From the NCBI GenBank assembly GCA_012839345.1, contig DUNN01000035.1:1-64000 (forward strand): a stretch of 64,000 nt of DNA. The letters are read 5' to 3'. Every line of letters begins with the position of its first letter. Position 1 is the first letter of the stretch. The notes under the pieces are model-generated. The model saw nothing but the letters and a program-made list of their open reading frames with translations. It did no database searches and had not been told where the DNA came from. This DNA comes from Clostridiales bacterium (GTDB taxonomy: Bacteria > Bacillota > Clostridia > Oscillospirales > Acutalibacteraceae). The position numbers and the translations under genes were made by a program. Below are positions 42,452-50,714 of the stretch, in pieces.

Positions 42452-43066
42452 ATGATTCAAAAAGAAAGCATTGAAACCTTAGACCATTTTGTCACACTTT
42501 CCAAACAAGAGTTTGAAAGATTTTCCGAAACCATTCACAGCGATATTTACGAAAAAGCTACGGAACTGATTCTGGATGCGCAAAAAAATGGAAACCGCAT
42601 TCACATTACCGGCATCGGAAAGCCCTCCCATGTTGCGAACTATATTGCTTCCCTGCTTTCTTCCACGGGCACTCCCACGTACTTTCTACATGGAACGGAA
42701 GCCGTTCACGGCTCCTGCGGCCAGCTGGTGCCCGGCGACGTAGTCATCTGCATTTCCAACAGCGGAGAAACCGCTGAACTAAAAGCAACGGTCACCGCTA
42801 TTAAAAACAACGGCTGTAGGGTCATTGGTGTTACCGGCAACCTGAATTCCTGGCTGGCAAAGGAAAGTGACACCTGTCTTTTCGCCGGCGTAGAGCAAGA
42901 AGGCGGACCGCTAAACCGCGCCCCGCGCACGTCCATCTTGGCGGAAATCCTTGTGCTACAGGGGCTGAGCGTGGTTCTGCAGGCAACGCGCGGCTTGACT
43001 CCGCGGGAATATGTAAAATGGCATCCAGGCGGAATACTGGGCCAGTTGCGGCAAGACGAAAAGTAA
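42452..43066 (+). CDS. SIS-domain sugar-phosphate isomerase (KpsF/GutQ-like)
   Basis: 204-aa single SIS domain. HITGIGKPSHVANYIASLLSSTG, FLHGTEAVHG and ISNSGETAELKATV match arabinose-5-phosphate isomerase-type proteins without the CBS pair. It is expected to interconvert a phosphorylated aldose and ketose in the sugar pathway encoded upstream. AAGGGGAA precedes the ATG. Last gene; a terminator follows. Confidence 0.85.
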   Translation: MIQKESIETLDHFVTLSKQEFERFSETIHSDIYEKATELILDAQKNGNRIHITGIGKPSHVANYIASLLSSTGTPTYFLHGTEAVHGSCGQLVPGDVVICISNSGETAELKATVTAIKNNGCRVIGVTGNLNSWLAKESDTCLFAGVEQEGGPLNRAPRTSILAEILVLQGLSVVLQATRGLTPREYVKWHPGGILGQLRQDEK

Positions 43067-43088
43067 TTACATATCAAAACAGAATTTA

Positions 43089-43127
43089 AAGAGCCCCTGT
43101 GCATTTTCTAGATGCACAGGGGCTCTT
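43089..43127. terminator. bidirectional terminator
   Basis: AAGAGCCCCTGTGCAT and its perfect complement with a 7-base loop; it lies between convergent operons. Confidence 0.8.
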
Positions 43128-43142
43128 ATGTACCCGGTATAA

Positions 43143-43907
43143 TCAGCAGTGAATTTCGTTGCGGTATTCGTTTGGAGAAACCTGCTTTATTTTCTTAAAA
43201 ATCTTTGAAAAATGCGTTACGTCGTTGAACCCAAGCATGTCGGAAATCTCGTGGATTTTCAGGGATGGATCCTCCAAAAGTTTTTCTGCTTTGCTGATGC
43301 GGGTCTGATTTAAAAGGTCGCAAAAACTTTTGCCAGTATATTTGTTCAGCAGCTTGCTCAGGTACCACTGGCTGACATAATTTTTTTCCGCCACCTCGGT
43401 CAAGGTCAGCTTCTCCGCGTAATGGGTTTCAATATACTTCAACGCACTGCGGACAATAAAGCTGTTGGCCGCATTTCCGTTCTGCGCTTCCTCCACAGGG
43501 CCCTCCTTTGGTTTCTGCGGCTCGCCGTGCAGCTTGCCGAGGGTTTCCGTCATAAACTGAAGCGCTTCCTCCAGCTCGCCCATTTTAGACGGTTTCAGCA
43601 GATAGCGGCTGACCCCCAAATGAATGGCTCGCTTTGCATACTCAAAATCACGGTACCCGGTTAGAACCGCAATCTGCATTTCGGGGAATTCCCCCTTAAG
43701 GCCAGCCAGCATGGTCAGGCCGTCCATTTCCGGCATTTTAATGTCGGTAAACAGAATATCCGGCCGGGTTTCCCGAATGACCCGAGCGCCGGACCGCGCG
43801 TCGGAGGCCGTACCGGCCACCTCGCAGCCGTATTTTTCCCAGTTCACTACCTTTTTCAAACCTTCCACAATGATATCTTCATCATCAATAATCACTACTT
43901 TATACAT
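43143..43907 (-). CDS. response regulator, YesN type (chitobiose locus)
   Basis: 254-aa receiver plus AraC HTH protein. Receiver: VVIIDDEDIIVEG, acceptor Asp in ILFTDIKMPEMDG, Lys in RYLLKPS. HTH: LTLTEVAEKNYVSQWYLSKLLN and HEISDMLGFNDVTHFSKIFKK. Much shorter than its counterpart at 31448, lacking a middle domain. Its kinase is at 47342. The ATG at 43907 follows GGGAGGG. Last gene of the chitobiose locus. Confidence 0.9.
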   Translation of the reverse strand: MYKVVIIDDEDIIVEGLKKVVNWEKYGCEVAGTASDARSGARVIRETRPDILFTDIKMPEMDGLTMLAGLKGEFPEMQIAVLTGYRDFEYAKRAIHLGVSRYLLKPSKMGELEEALQFMTETLGKLHGEPQKPKEGPVEEAQNGNAANSFIVRSALKYIETHYAEKLTLTEVAEKNYVSQWYLSKLLNKYTGKSFCDLLNQTRISKAEKLLEDPSLKIHEISDMLGFNDVTHFSKIFKKIKQVSPNEYRNEIHC

Positions 43908-44027
43908 GACACAACCCTCCCGATGAAGCCGGGGAAACAACACACCCCCTAAAAATTATACCATAAACCAAAGAAGGCAGGTATATTTTTTGCCAACCAA
44001 AAAATATACCCGCCTTTGGGTTCGTGC

Positions 44028-44924
44028 CTATCCTTTTACCGCGCCGACCGTAAGTCCCTTAATAATATTTTTCTGCAGCAGGACATATACAATCAGGACC
44101 GGAATCACCACCAAAACCACCGCCGCGGCCATCAGGCCATAGTTCACGCCGGCGATGGACGTAATTTCATTCAGCAGACGGGTAATGGTAAAGGAATCTT
44201 TATACCGCAGGAAGAACATCTGGGTAAACAGGTCGTTGTAAGACCAGAGAAATGTAAAAATCGCAACCGTTGCAAAGGATGGCTTCGCAATCGGAAGAAT
44301 CACCTGGAAGAAAATCTGGAACACATTGTATCCCTCCAAATAAGCAGCCTCCTCCAGGTCAATGGAAAGTCCCCGGATGAACCCCATAAGAACCACAATG
44401 GCAAAGGAAAGGTTCCCGGCGATTTGCGGAAGGATGACGCTAAGCTGAGAAAGCCCGACGTTTTGCGTATTTACAATGTGCCATCGGAACATCATACGGA
44501 ATACCGGAATAATGGTAGAAAAAACCGGGAACATCATGCTCGCAATAACCAATCCGTGCAGGAATTCCCTCCCACGGAACCGATAACGGGTCAGGCCGTA
44601 AGCGGCCAGCCCTGCAAGCACAATCACCGCAACGGTTACAACGCTGGAAATAATTAGGCTGTTTTTATAAGCCCCCAAAATATCTACGCGGTCAAACGCG
44701 GTCGTATAGTTTTCCAGCGTAAACCTGTCCCCGAAGGGGATGGAAAAGGAATCCGAACGAATCAGGCCCTTGCGTTTAAACGAATTCAGAATCACCCAAA
44801 CAAACGGGTAAATGGTGGACAGCGCCCAGATGGAAAGGAAAAAGTAAATCACAATTTTCCCCGGCTTGAAACGCCGTTTTGCAGGCACTTGCTCCAGCAG
44901 AATTGCTTCTTTTGCCGACTGCAT
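44028..44924 (-). CDS. CUT1 ABC transporter permease (MalG type)
   Basis: 298-aa permease with six hydrophobic segments; EAA loop EEAAYLEGYNVFQIFFQVILP; ends IKGLTVGAVKG. The ATG at 44924 follows GAGGAGGG, 14 bp after the previous gene. Presumed substrate N,N'-diacetylchitobiose from context. Confidence 0.92.
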   Translation of the reverse strand: MQSAKEAILLEQVPAKRRFKPGKIVIYFFLSIWALSTIYPFVWVILNSFKRKGLIRSDSFSIPFGDRFTLENYTTAFDRVDILGAYKNSLIISSVVTVAVIVLAGLAAYGLTRYRFRGREFLHGLVIASMMFPVFSTIIPVFRMMFRWHIVNTQNVGLSQLSVILPQIAGNLSFAIVVLMGFIRGLSIDLEEAAYLEGYNVFQIFFQVILPIAKPSFATVAIFTFLWSYNDLFTQMFFLRYKDSFTITRLLNEITSIAGVNYGLMAAAVVLVVIPVLIVYVLLQKNIIKGLTVGAVKG

Positions 44925-44938
44925 TCCCTTTTCCCTCC

Positions 44939-45826
44939 TCAATACTCTTTTTCTTTGAAAATCCGGCTGGCAAGCTGGGAAATGACCACGCCAAGCACTA
45001 CAATCACAATGGCTATGGTGGAACCGTAATCCACATCGCCCATGGTAAAGGTCTGATTGTACATATACGTACCGGTCAGCCACGACATATCCATCGGCAT
45101 CCCGGCGCCCATCATCACCCATGGCAGGTCAAAAACCTTCAGCGCCCCGGTAATGGCAAGGGTGAGACAGGTACACAGAACGTTATGAAGAAGCGGAAGT
45201 GTGATGTAGCGCACCCGCTTAAAGCCACCGGCGCCGTCAATTTCAGCCGCTTCGTAAATATCCGGGGAAATGTTATTCAAGCCGGTAACCAGAATGACAA
45301 AATAAAAACCGACATACTGCCACATAACCGGAAACAGCATGGTAAAGAAGTAATGGGTTTCGTCTTTCCAGTCAATCGCCTCCGTTGCTCCGAATTTCAT
45401 GAGCAACTGGTTTACCATGCCGCCATCATATAAAAATATCAGGTTGAACAGCAGGCCCAGCGCTGTTGCTGAAATTACAATCGGGAAAAAGTAAACCGTA
45501 CGGAAGAACTGCGTTCCTTTTTTAATATTATCAATCAGCAAGGCAAGAATTAGTGCAATTCCAACCTGAAAAATTATTGTCAAAACCATGAGCAGCAGGG
45601 TGTTCTTTACCGCTGTTGCCATAATCGGGTCCTGAAAAAGCTGAACATAGTTCTGGTACCACGGCTGGTTCAGTCCCTGTGCCGCCGTACCAAGTCCCGT
45701 AATATTGCTGAAGCTGTTGTACACGTTCATGACAAACGGATAATAAAGAAACAGTGTCATGAACAAAAACGCGGGTATTAAAAATACCAGCAAAGGGGTT
45801 TTCTTTTTAAAAATCATAGAGTTCAT
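44939..45826 (-). CDS. CUT1 ABC transporter permease (MalF type)
   Basis: 295-aa permease; six hydrophobic segments and EAA loop IYEAAEIDGAGGFKRVRYITLP. AAGGGGAT precedes the ATG. Separated from the binding-protein gene by a terminator-like hairpin (45844-45875) that would reduce its expression. Confidence 0.92.
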   Translation of the reverse strand: MNSMIFKKKTPLLVFLIPAFLFMTLFLYYPFVMNVYNSFSNITGLGTAAQGLNQPWYQNYVQLFQDPIMATAVKNTLLLMVLTIIFQVGIALILALLIDNIKKGTQFFRTVYFFPIVISATALGLLFNLIFLYDGGMVNQLLMKFGATEAIDWKDETHYFFTMLFPVMWQYVGFYFVILVTGLNNISPDIYEAAEIDGAGGFKRVRYITLPLLHNVLCTCLTLAITGALKVFDLPWVMMGAGMPMDMSWLTGTYMYNQTFTMGDVDYGSTIAIVIVVLGVVISQLASRIFKEKEY

Positions 45827-45843
45827 TGTTATATCCCCTTTTC

Positions 45844-45875
45844 AAAAAGCCGGAGAGCTGACTCTCCGGCTTTTT
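45844..45875 (-). terminator. intra-operon hairpin/attenuator
   Basis: AAAAAGCCGGAGAG pairs with CTCTCCGGCTTTTT, loop CTGA; T run on both strands. It lies between the binding-protein stop and the permease start, so only part of the transcripts should read through. Confidence 0.7.
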
Positions 45876-45906
45876 GGATAATGGCAAGAATCAGAAGATG
45901 AGCAGA

Positions 45907-47235
45907 TTAGCCTTTTATGGCAAGGCACTTGTCGATTGCTTTTTCCGCTGTTGTTTTTCCGGTAACAATATTCTTGATATCCGCAAACAGCGCGGTGCGG
46001 GCGGTTTGATTCAGTCCGTCCTGTGTAGCCGGTGCAATTCCGGTCGCTCCGGCAGCCATGCTTAAAGCCGCTTTTACCAGCGAATCAGCATTATCCGGGG
46101 CTTTTGTACCGTTTTTCAGTGCAGTAACCGCAGTTGCACCAAAGGTGGAAACCACTTCGTCCGTTGTCATGGCCTTTACAAAATCAACGCAAGCTTTTTG
46201 TTTTGCTGGGTCATCCCACGCTTTTTTGGTAATGTAGTAACCCATGGAAAGACCGCCGATGATGTCGGTTGTTTTACGCTGATTTGCCGCCGGAACATAT
46301 GTAACAGTAAAGTCGTCGATGTTCTTCGCATTCTGCTGGAACCAGCCGATCTTCCAAGAACCGTCAATGGCAAACGCCGCTTTGTTGTCCGCCATCAGCT
46401 GGAAAGTTTCGGCATCGGTCGCCGTAGTGGTGTTCTTCGGGAAATAGCCTTTTTCATACAGCGTCTTGATGTCGTTCAAGCCGGCTGTCCATGCCTTCCC
46501 AGCTTCATCCGTAGAGGAGGTTGGCAGCTTGGTGTGTGTATCCACGGTGTCATGATTGAACACGCAGAACTCAAACCAGTAGTGCGGAACCTCCTGCAGG
46601 GAGCAGGCAATTGGAGTGTAACCCTTTGCCTTGATTGCTTCGCAGTCTTTCAGGAACTGATCCCAGGTATAGTCTTTTCCGGGGACTTCTACACCACAGT
46701 CTTTTAGGACTTTCTTATTGACGAAAAGGCCTTCCCAGTAACCGTTCACCGGTACGGAATAATTTTTGCCATCCACCGGGGAAGCACCCAGCAGTTCGTC
46801 TTTCATATTGCTGGCATAATCAGGATATTTTTCGCGGATTTCGTCAATGCTGACCACTTTGCCGCCCTGAACCAGTTTGTTGGAATCCACGCCGTTAAAA
46901 TAGAAGAGTACATCAGGTTCGGCACCGGTTTCAAAGTCCGCCATAATTTTGGACTTCCACTCTTCGTTGGAAGTGCCGGAAGCGTCCTTAACCGTGTTGC
47001 CGGTTGCTTTTTCATACGCTTTGTAAGCAGCTTCATAGTTGGCCCGGTTTCCATCATCGCCGCCATAGGAAGTAACCACCGTAATTTCAACCGGTTTGGA
47101 CTCGGCGGAAGACGCCGCCTGGGAAGAATCCGCCTGGGATGAAGGTGCCTGGGTAGAAGCGGCAGGCGCGCTCTGGCATCCGAACATTGCGCCGCAGAGT
47201 GCCATTGCAAGTACAAACGCAATTGCCTTTTTCAT
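45907..47235 (-). CDS. CUT1 ABC transporter sugar-binding lipoprotein
   Basis: 442-aa binding protein. Signal peptide MKKAIAFVLAMALCGAMFGC with lipidated Cys20, then a Ser/Ala-rich linker. Solute-binding family 1 features: FETGAEPDVLFYFNGVDSN and NKAAFAIDGSWKIGWFQQN. The ligand is inferred to be chitobiose or GlcNAc oligomers from the phosphorylase gene. AGGTTATATC with GGAGG precedes the ATG. Confidence 0.9.
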   Translation of the reverse strand: MKKAIAFVLAMALCGAMFGCQSAPAASTQAPSSQADSSQAASSAESKPVEITVVTSYGGDDGNRANYEAAYKAYEKATGNTVKDASGTSNEEWKSKIMADFETGAEPDVLFYFNGVDSNKLVQGGKVVSIDEIREKYPDYASNMKDELLGASPVDGKNYSVPVNGYWEGLFVNKKVLKDCGVEVPGKDYTWDQFLKDCEAIKAKGYTPIACSLQEVPHYWFEFCVFNHDTVDTHTKLPTSSTDEAGKAWTAGLNDIKTLYEKGYFPKNTTTATDAETFQLMADNKAAFAIDGSWKIGWFQQNAKNIDDFTVTYVPAANQRKTTDIIGGLSMGYYITKKAWDDPAKQKACVDFVKAMTTDEVVSTFGATAVTALKNGTKAPDNADSLVKAALSMAAGATGIAPATQDGLNQTARTALFADIKNIVTGKTTAEKAIDKCLAIKG

Positions 47236-47341
47236 GATATAACCTCCATTATTTTAGAATTAACGCGAATCGATTCTGTAGCTACTATATTACTCTCATC
47301 CTTCCAAAAACATAATAGACAGTCTTGCCATTTCTTGTATA

Positions 47342-49099
47342 TTATTGTTTGGTTTGTTCAATACCGATAACAATTTTGGAAACTGCGTGTCCTTTGCTGT
47401 TCATTTTAATTGAAAGTCCGCTGTTTTCCCCGTAAATTATCTTCAGGCGTTGGTTCACGTTGCGGATTCCCAAGTTGTAGGAGCTTTCCGCAGAAGCGTC
47501 GTAATCGTCGGACAAAAGCTGCTCAATTTTCTTTTCATCCTCCTCCCGCATAATTCCGTCGTTTTCCACCTCGCAAATCAGCTGATCGTTTTCCCGATAA
47601 ATGCGGATGATAATTTCTCCCTTTTGCAGCGGCTGAATGCCGTGCTCAACCGCGTTTTCAATAATCGGCTGCATAATCAGGCGCGGAACGTAATAGTCCA
47701 GAAGGGTTTCGTCGATTTCCTTTGTAACCGTCAGGCGTTTTCCAAGCCGTTCGGAAATGATATACAAATAAGCGTCCACATACATCATTTCTTCCGAAAT
47801 ATGTACGATGGGCCGGCCTTTCCGGTCCATGGCCGCGTCCAGCATGGTGGACAGCGCCTCAATCATACGGGAAACCTTCACATCATTCGCCAGCCTCGCC
47901 TCCCAGTTGATAATTTCCAAGGTGTTATTGAGAAAATGCGGGTTTATTTGGGACTGCAAAGCCATAATGCGCGCATCCCGCAGCGCAAGCTCCTCCTTAT
48001 AAATGCGGTCAAACTGGTATTTCAGCCGGTAGGACATGCTGTTGAACGCTTCTTTCAAATACCGGAATTCCAGACTGGAAAACCGGTCACCAATCTGCAC
48101 ACCGAAATGGCCCTGTTCAATGTTTTTTGCTTCCGAAATCAGCCGGTCAATCGGCATGGAAATGTTCCTGGTGAAAAACCAAATGACCATGGCGAGCAGC
48201 GGAACAATCAAAATCATCATCCAGAACAGCGTCGTCTTAAATCCGGCAAACTCCTGCACCAGCGGCGAACTGTCCACCTTAATCATGTAGGAAAATCGAT
48301 AGGCGTCCGTCTGCTTCGTGCCGTAAAGATAGGTGCTGTTTTTTACGTTGCGCAAAACCTGCCCGTTCGTTGGAACCTGGCTGCCAAGGCTTTCCGGGTT
48401 CAGCAGCGAACCGGTCAGCACCACAGCAGTATTGCTCAGCCAGACCGAGGTGTCCGTACCCCAAACCACGTTTTTCAAGCCGGAAAACATGGACGATGTA
48501 TTCAGCTGCATGGTCAGGACGGCGTAAGGCTTATAGTCGCTCCCCAGAATGTTGCGCACCATGTAAACGCGCCCCTGCACATTCAAAAAGCCGATGTCGG
48601 TTCCCAGTGTTTTTGAAAGTTTTTGAACCAGATCATGCACATTTTCGCGGTATTCGCGCACACCGAAGTAAGTGGCGTTGTAGGCTTCGTTGTAGGTGTA
48701 ATAAATATTTTCCGGACGGTCGCAGAAATAAAGCGCGGTAATCAGGAATTTGTCGTCGTACTTGTACTGCTGGGACAAAAACGAGGTGACCTTGTCGTAC
48801 AGTACACTGTCATCCGGATACTGCTGATAGTCGAGATACGCATTGCGGATGGTCGGATTATAGGACGCGTAGCGGGACGAAGAAACGGCCGAATTCATCT
48901 GGCTGACCGCGATATTCACGCTGTTGTTGACAGAGGATGTAATAGTGTTGCGCACTTGATCGTTAATGTTGTGAGAAATGTAATAGCCGGTCATTCCACT
49001 GACAATTGCAATCGGCAAAATCCAGCAGACAATTACAATCCCAATTAGTCCCCACTTGAGTGATATCTGCCGCTCTTTCAAAAGCTGTCTGAGTTTCAT
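47342..49099 (-). CDS. sensor histidine kinase, YesM type (chitobiose locus)
   Basis: ~585-aa membrane kinase. TM1 at ~14-36, extracytoplasmic sensor, TM2 near residues 285-310, HAMP, His box QINPHFLNNTLEIINW with the phosphorylated His, and ATPase motifs NAVEHGIQP and LGIRNVNQRL. I choose the ATG at 49099 (AAAGGAT upstream); a more 5' ATG at 49154-49156 sits directly behind an extended -10 (TGCTATAAT), so it would be at or before the transcription start. Partner regulator at 43143. Confidence 0.88.
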   Translation of the reverse strand: MKLRQLLKERQISLKWGLIGIVIVCWILPIAIVSGMTGYYISHNINDQVRNTITSSVNNSVNIAVSQMNSAVSSSRYASYNPTIRNAYLDYQQYPDDSVLYDKVTSFLSQQYKYDDKFLITALYFCDRPENIYYTYNEAYNATYFGVREYRENVHDLVQKLSKTLGTDIGFLNVQGRVYMVRNILGSDYKPYAVLTMQLNTSSMFSGLKNVVWGTDTSVWLSNTAVVLTGSLLNPESLGSQVPTNGQVLRNVKNSTYLYGTKQTDAYRFSYMIKVDSSPLVQEFAGFKTTLFWMMILIVPLLAMVIWFFTRNISMPIDRLISEAKNIEQGHFGVQIGDRFSSLEFRYLKEAFNSMSYRLKYQFDRIYKEELALRDARIMALQSQINPHFLNNTLEIINWEARLANDVKVSRMIEALSTMLDAAMDRKGRPIVHISEEMMYVDAYLYIISERLGKRLTVTKEIDETLLDYYVPRLIMQPIIENAVEHGIQPLQKGEIIIRIYRENDQLICEVENDGIMREEDEKKIEQLLSDDYDASAESSYNLGIRNVNQRLKIIYGENSGLSIKMNSKGHAVSKIVIGIEQTKQ

Positions 49100-49229
49100 T
49101 TTTGCAACATCCTTTCCACTCCATGCCAACGATTTGCGCAGTTCCAGCTTTTTCATAATTATAGCACAAATTTAGAAACGCAAAAAAGCAGCCGACCGCT
49201 GCTTTTTTGCGTTCTTCTGAATAATATCG

Positions 49230-50660
49230 TTAAGATGAATGAGATTCGTTGAGCGAAAGAAACTCGCAAAATGCGTTCCGGGCATCCTGTGCCGCTTCCA
49301 GCGTAGGCATTTCGCAGAAAATACGCAGAAGGGGCTCCGTACCCGAAAAACGTGCGATAATCCAACCACCGTTCTGAAAGTAAACCTTGCAGCCATCCAT
49401 ATAGGATACTTTTTCAATGGCATAGGGGAATTCAGGAAGCAGCTTATCTTTCAGCAAAATGCCGGTAATGCGTTCCTTATCCTCTTGGGAGAACCGGTAA
49501 TCGGATTCATCCGTTTCATAGGAACCGTAACGGTCGGTAATTTCCGCATAGAGTTCGGAAAGGCTTCTTCCCGTGGTGGCCATCATTTCAACCAGCAGAG
49601 CAGCGGCGTAAATGCCGTCTTTCCCCTGAATATGACCCCGAACGGTCAGCCCGCCCGAGGATTCCCCACCGATAATGGCATTGGTTTCCACCATTTTGGA
49701 GGAAATGTATTTGAAGCCCACCGGAACCTCATAGCAGGTTTCCCCAAAGTCCTCCGCAATGCGGTCCAACAGATGAGTGGTGGCAATATTGCGCACCGCC
49801 GCGCCGTGCCAACCCTTGAATTTCATCAGGTAATAATACAGCAGAACCAGAATCTTGTTCGGATGCAGGAATTCACCCTGGTCGTCAATCACACCAAGGC
49901 GGTCGGCGTCCCCGTCTGTGGCAATGCCAATATCACAGTGCTTCTCCTGCACATAGTTAATTAAGCTGGAAAGCGTTTTGCTGTTCGGCGCGGGCAGTCT
50001 GCCGCCAAACAGCGCATCGCGGCGCTCGTGAATCACGTCCACATCGCACCGGGCGGTCAGCAGAATGGTTTGAAGCGCCGTTTTGCTGACGCCGTACATA
50101 GGGTCCAGCGCGATTTTTAGGTTCCTGCTACGGATGGCATCCATATTAATGGAGCGGATGATGCTATCAATGTACTGATTCATAGGATCAATCCATTGGA
50201 TCAACCCGCTTTTCATGCCTTCGTCAAAGGGAATTGTTTTGATTTCGGAAGGATCCATTTCTGCAATATACTTTTCCAGTTCCCCCGTGAGAAGCTCATC
50301 GGCATCCCGGCCGCCCTTCATAAACACCTTAATGCCGTTGTAAACCGCCGGGTTATGGCTTGCTGTAACGGCCATGCCATACGGCAGATTGTAATACTTT
50401 ACCGTAAACATAATCAACGGAGTAGGGGCTTCCCGATGAATGACCCGGCACAGGATTCCCTGCCCAGCCATGACTTCCGCCGCCCAGCAGGCCGCTTCCT
50501 GCGAAAGGAAACGGCGGTCATAGCCGATGACAAATCCACCGGCTGTCTTCTCTTCCTCCAGCATTTTTTTCGCAATGGCGGCAGTCAACAGCTGAACATT
50601 CGCCTTGGTAAAGTCATCCCCGATAATTGCCCGCCAGCCGCCTGTTCCAAATTTAATCAT
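49230..50660 (-). CDS. phosphohexomutase (phosphoglucomutase/phosphomannomutase family)
   Basis: 476-aa alpha-D-phosphohexomutase. Active-site serine loop TASHNPAVYNG, metal loop DGDADRLG, sugar loop GGESSGG, phosphate loop RFSGTEP. Next to chitobiose phosphorylase it probably converts GlcNAc-1-phosphate to GlcNAc-6-phosphate (inference from context; the family also acts on glucose and mannose phosphates). GGTGAAGAT precedes the ATG. It lies 54 bp after the phosphorylase gene. Confidence 0.88.
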   Translation of the reverse strand: MIKFGTGGWRAIIGDDFTKANVQLLTAAIAKKMLEEEKTAGGFVIGYDRRFLSQEAACWAAEVMAGQGILCRVIHREAPTPLIMFTVKYYNLPYGMAVTASHNPAVYNGIKVFMKGGRDADELLTGELEKYIAEMDPSEIKTIPFDEGMKSGLIQWIDPMNQYIDSIIRSINMDAIRSRNLKIALDPMYGVSKTALQTILLTARCDVDVIHERRDALFGGRLPAPNSKTLSSLINYVQEKHCDIGIATDGDADRLGVIDDQGEFLHPNKILVLLYYYLMKFKGWHGAAVRNIATTHLLDRIAEDFGETCYEVPVGFKYISSKMVETNAIIGGESSGGLTVRGHIQGKDGIYAAALLVEMMATTGRSLSELYAEITDRYGSYETDESDYRFSQEDKERITGILLKDKLLPEFPYAIEKVSYMDGCKVYFQNGGWIIARFSGTEPLLRIFCEMPTLEAAQDARNAFCEFLSLNESHSS

Positions 50661-50714
50661 ATCTTCACCATATTTCTCCGTGCCGTATTCTGTGCTTTGC
50701 ACGGTAAGCGCTTT

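Noticed and set aside
47450-48616. Open frame of ~390 codons antisense to the sensor kinase at 47342
   Set aside because: Shadow of a well-supported YesM kinase; His/Arg/Gln-rich and without family resemblance.
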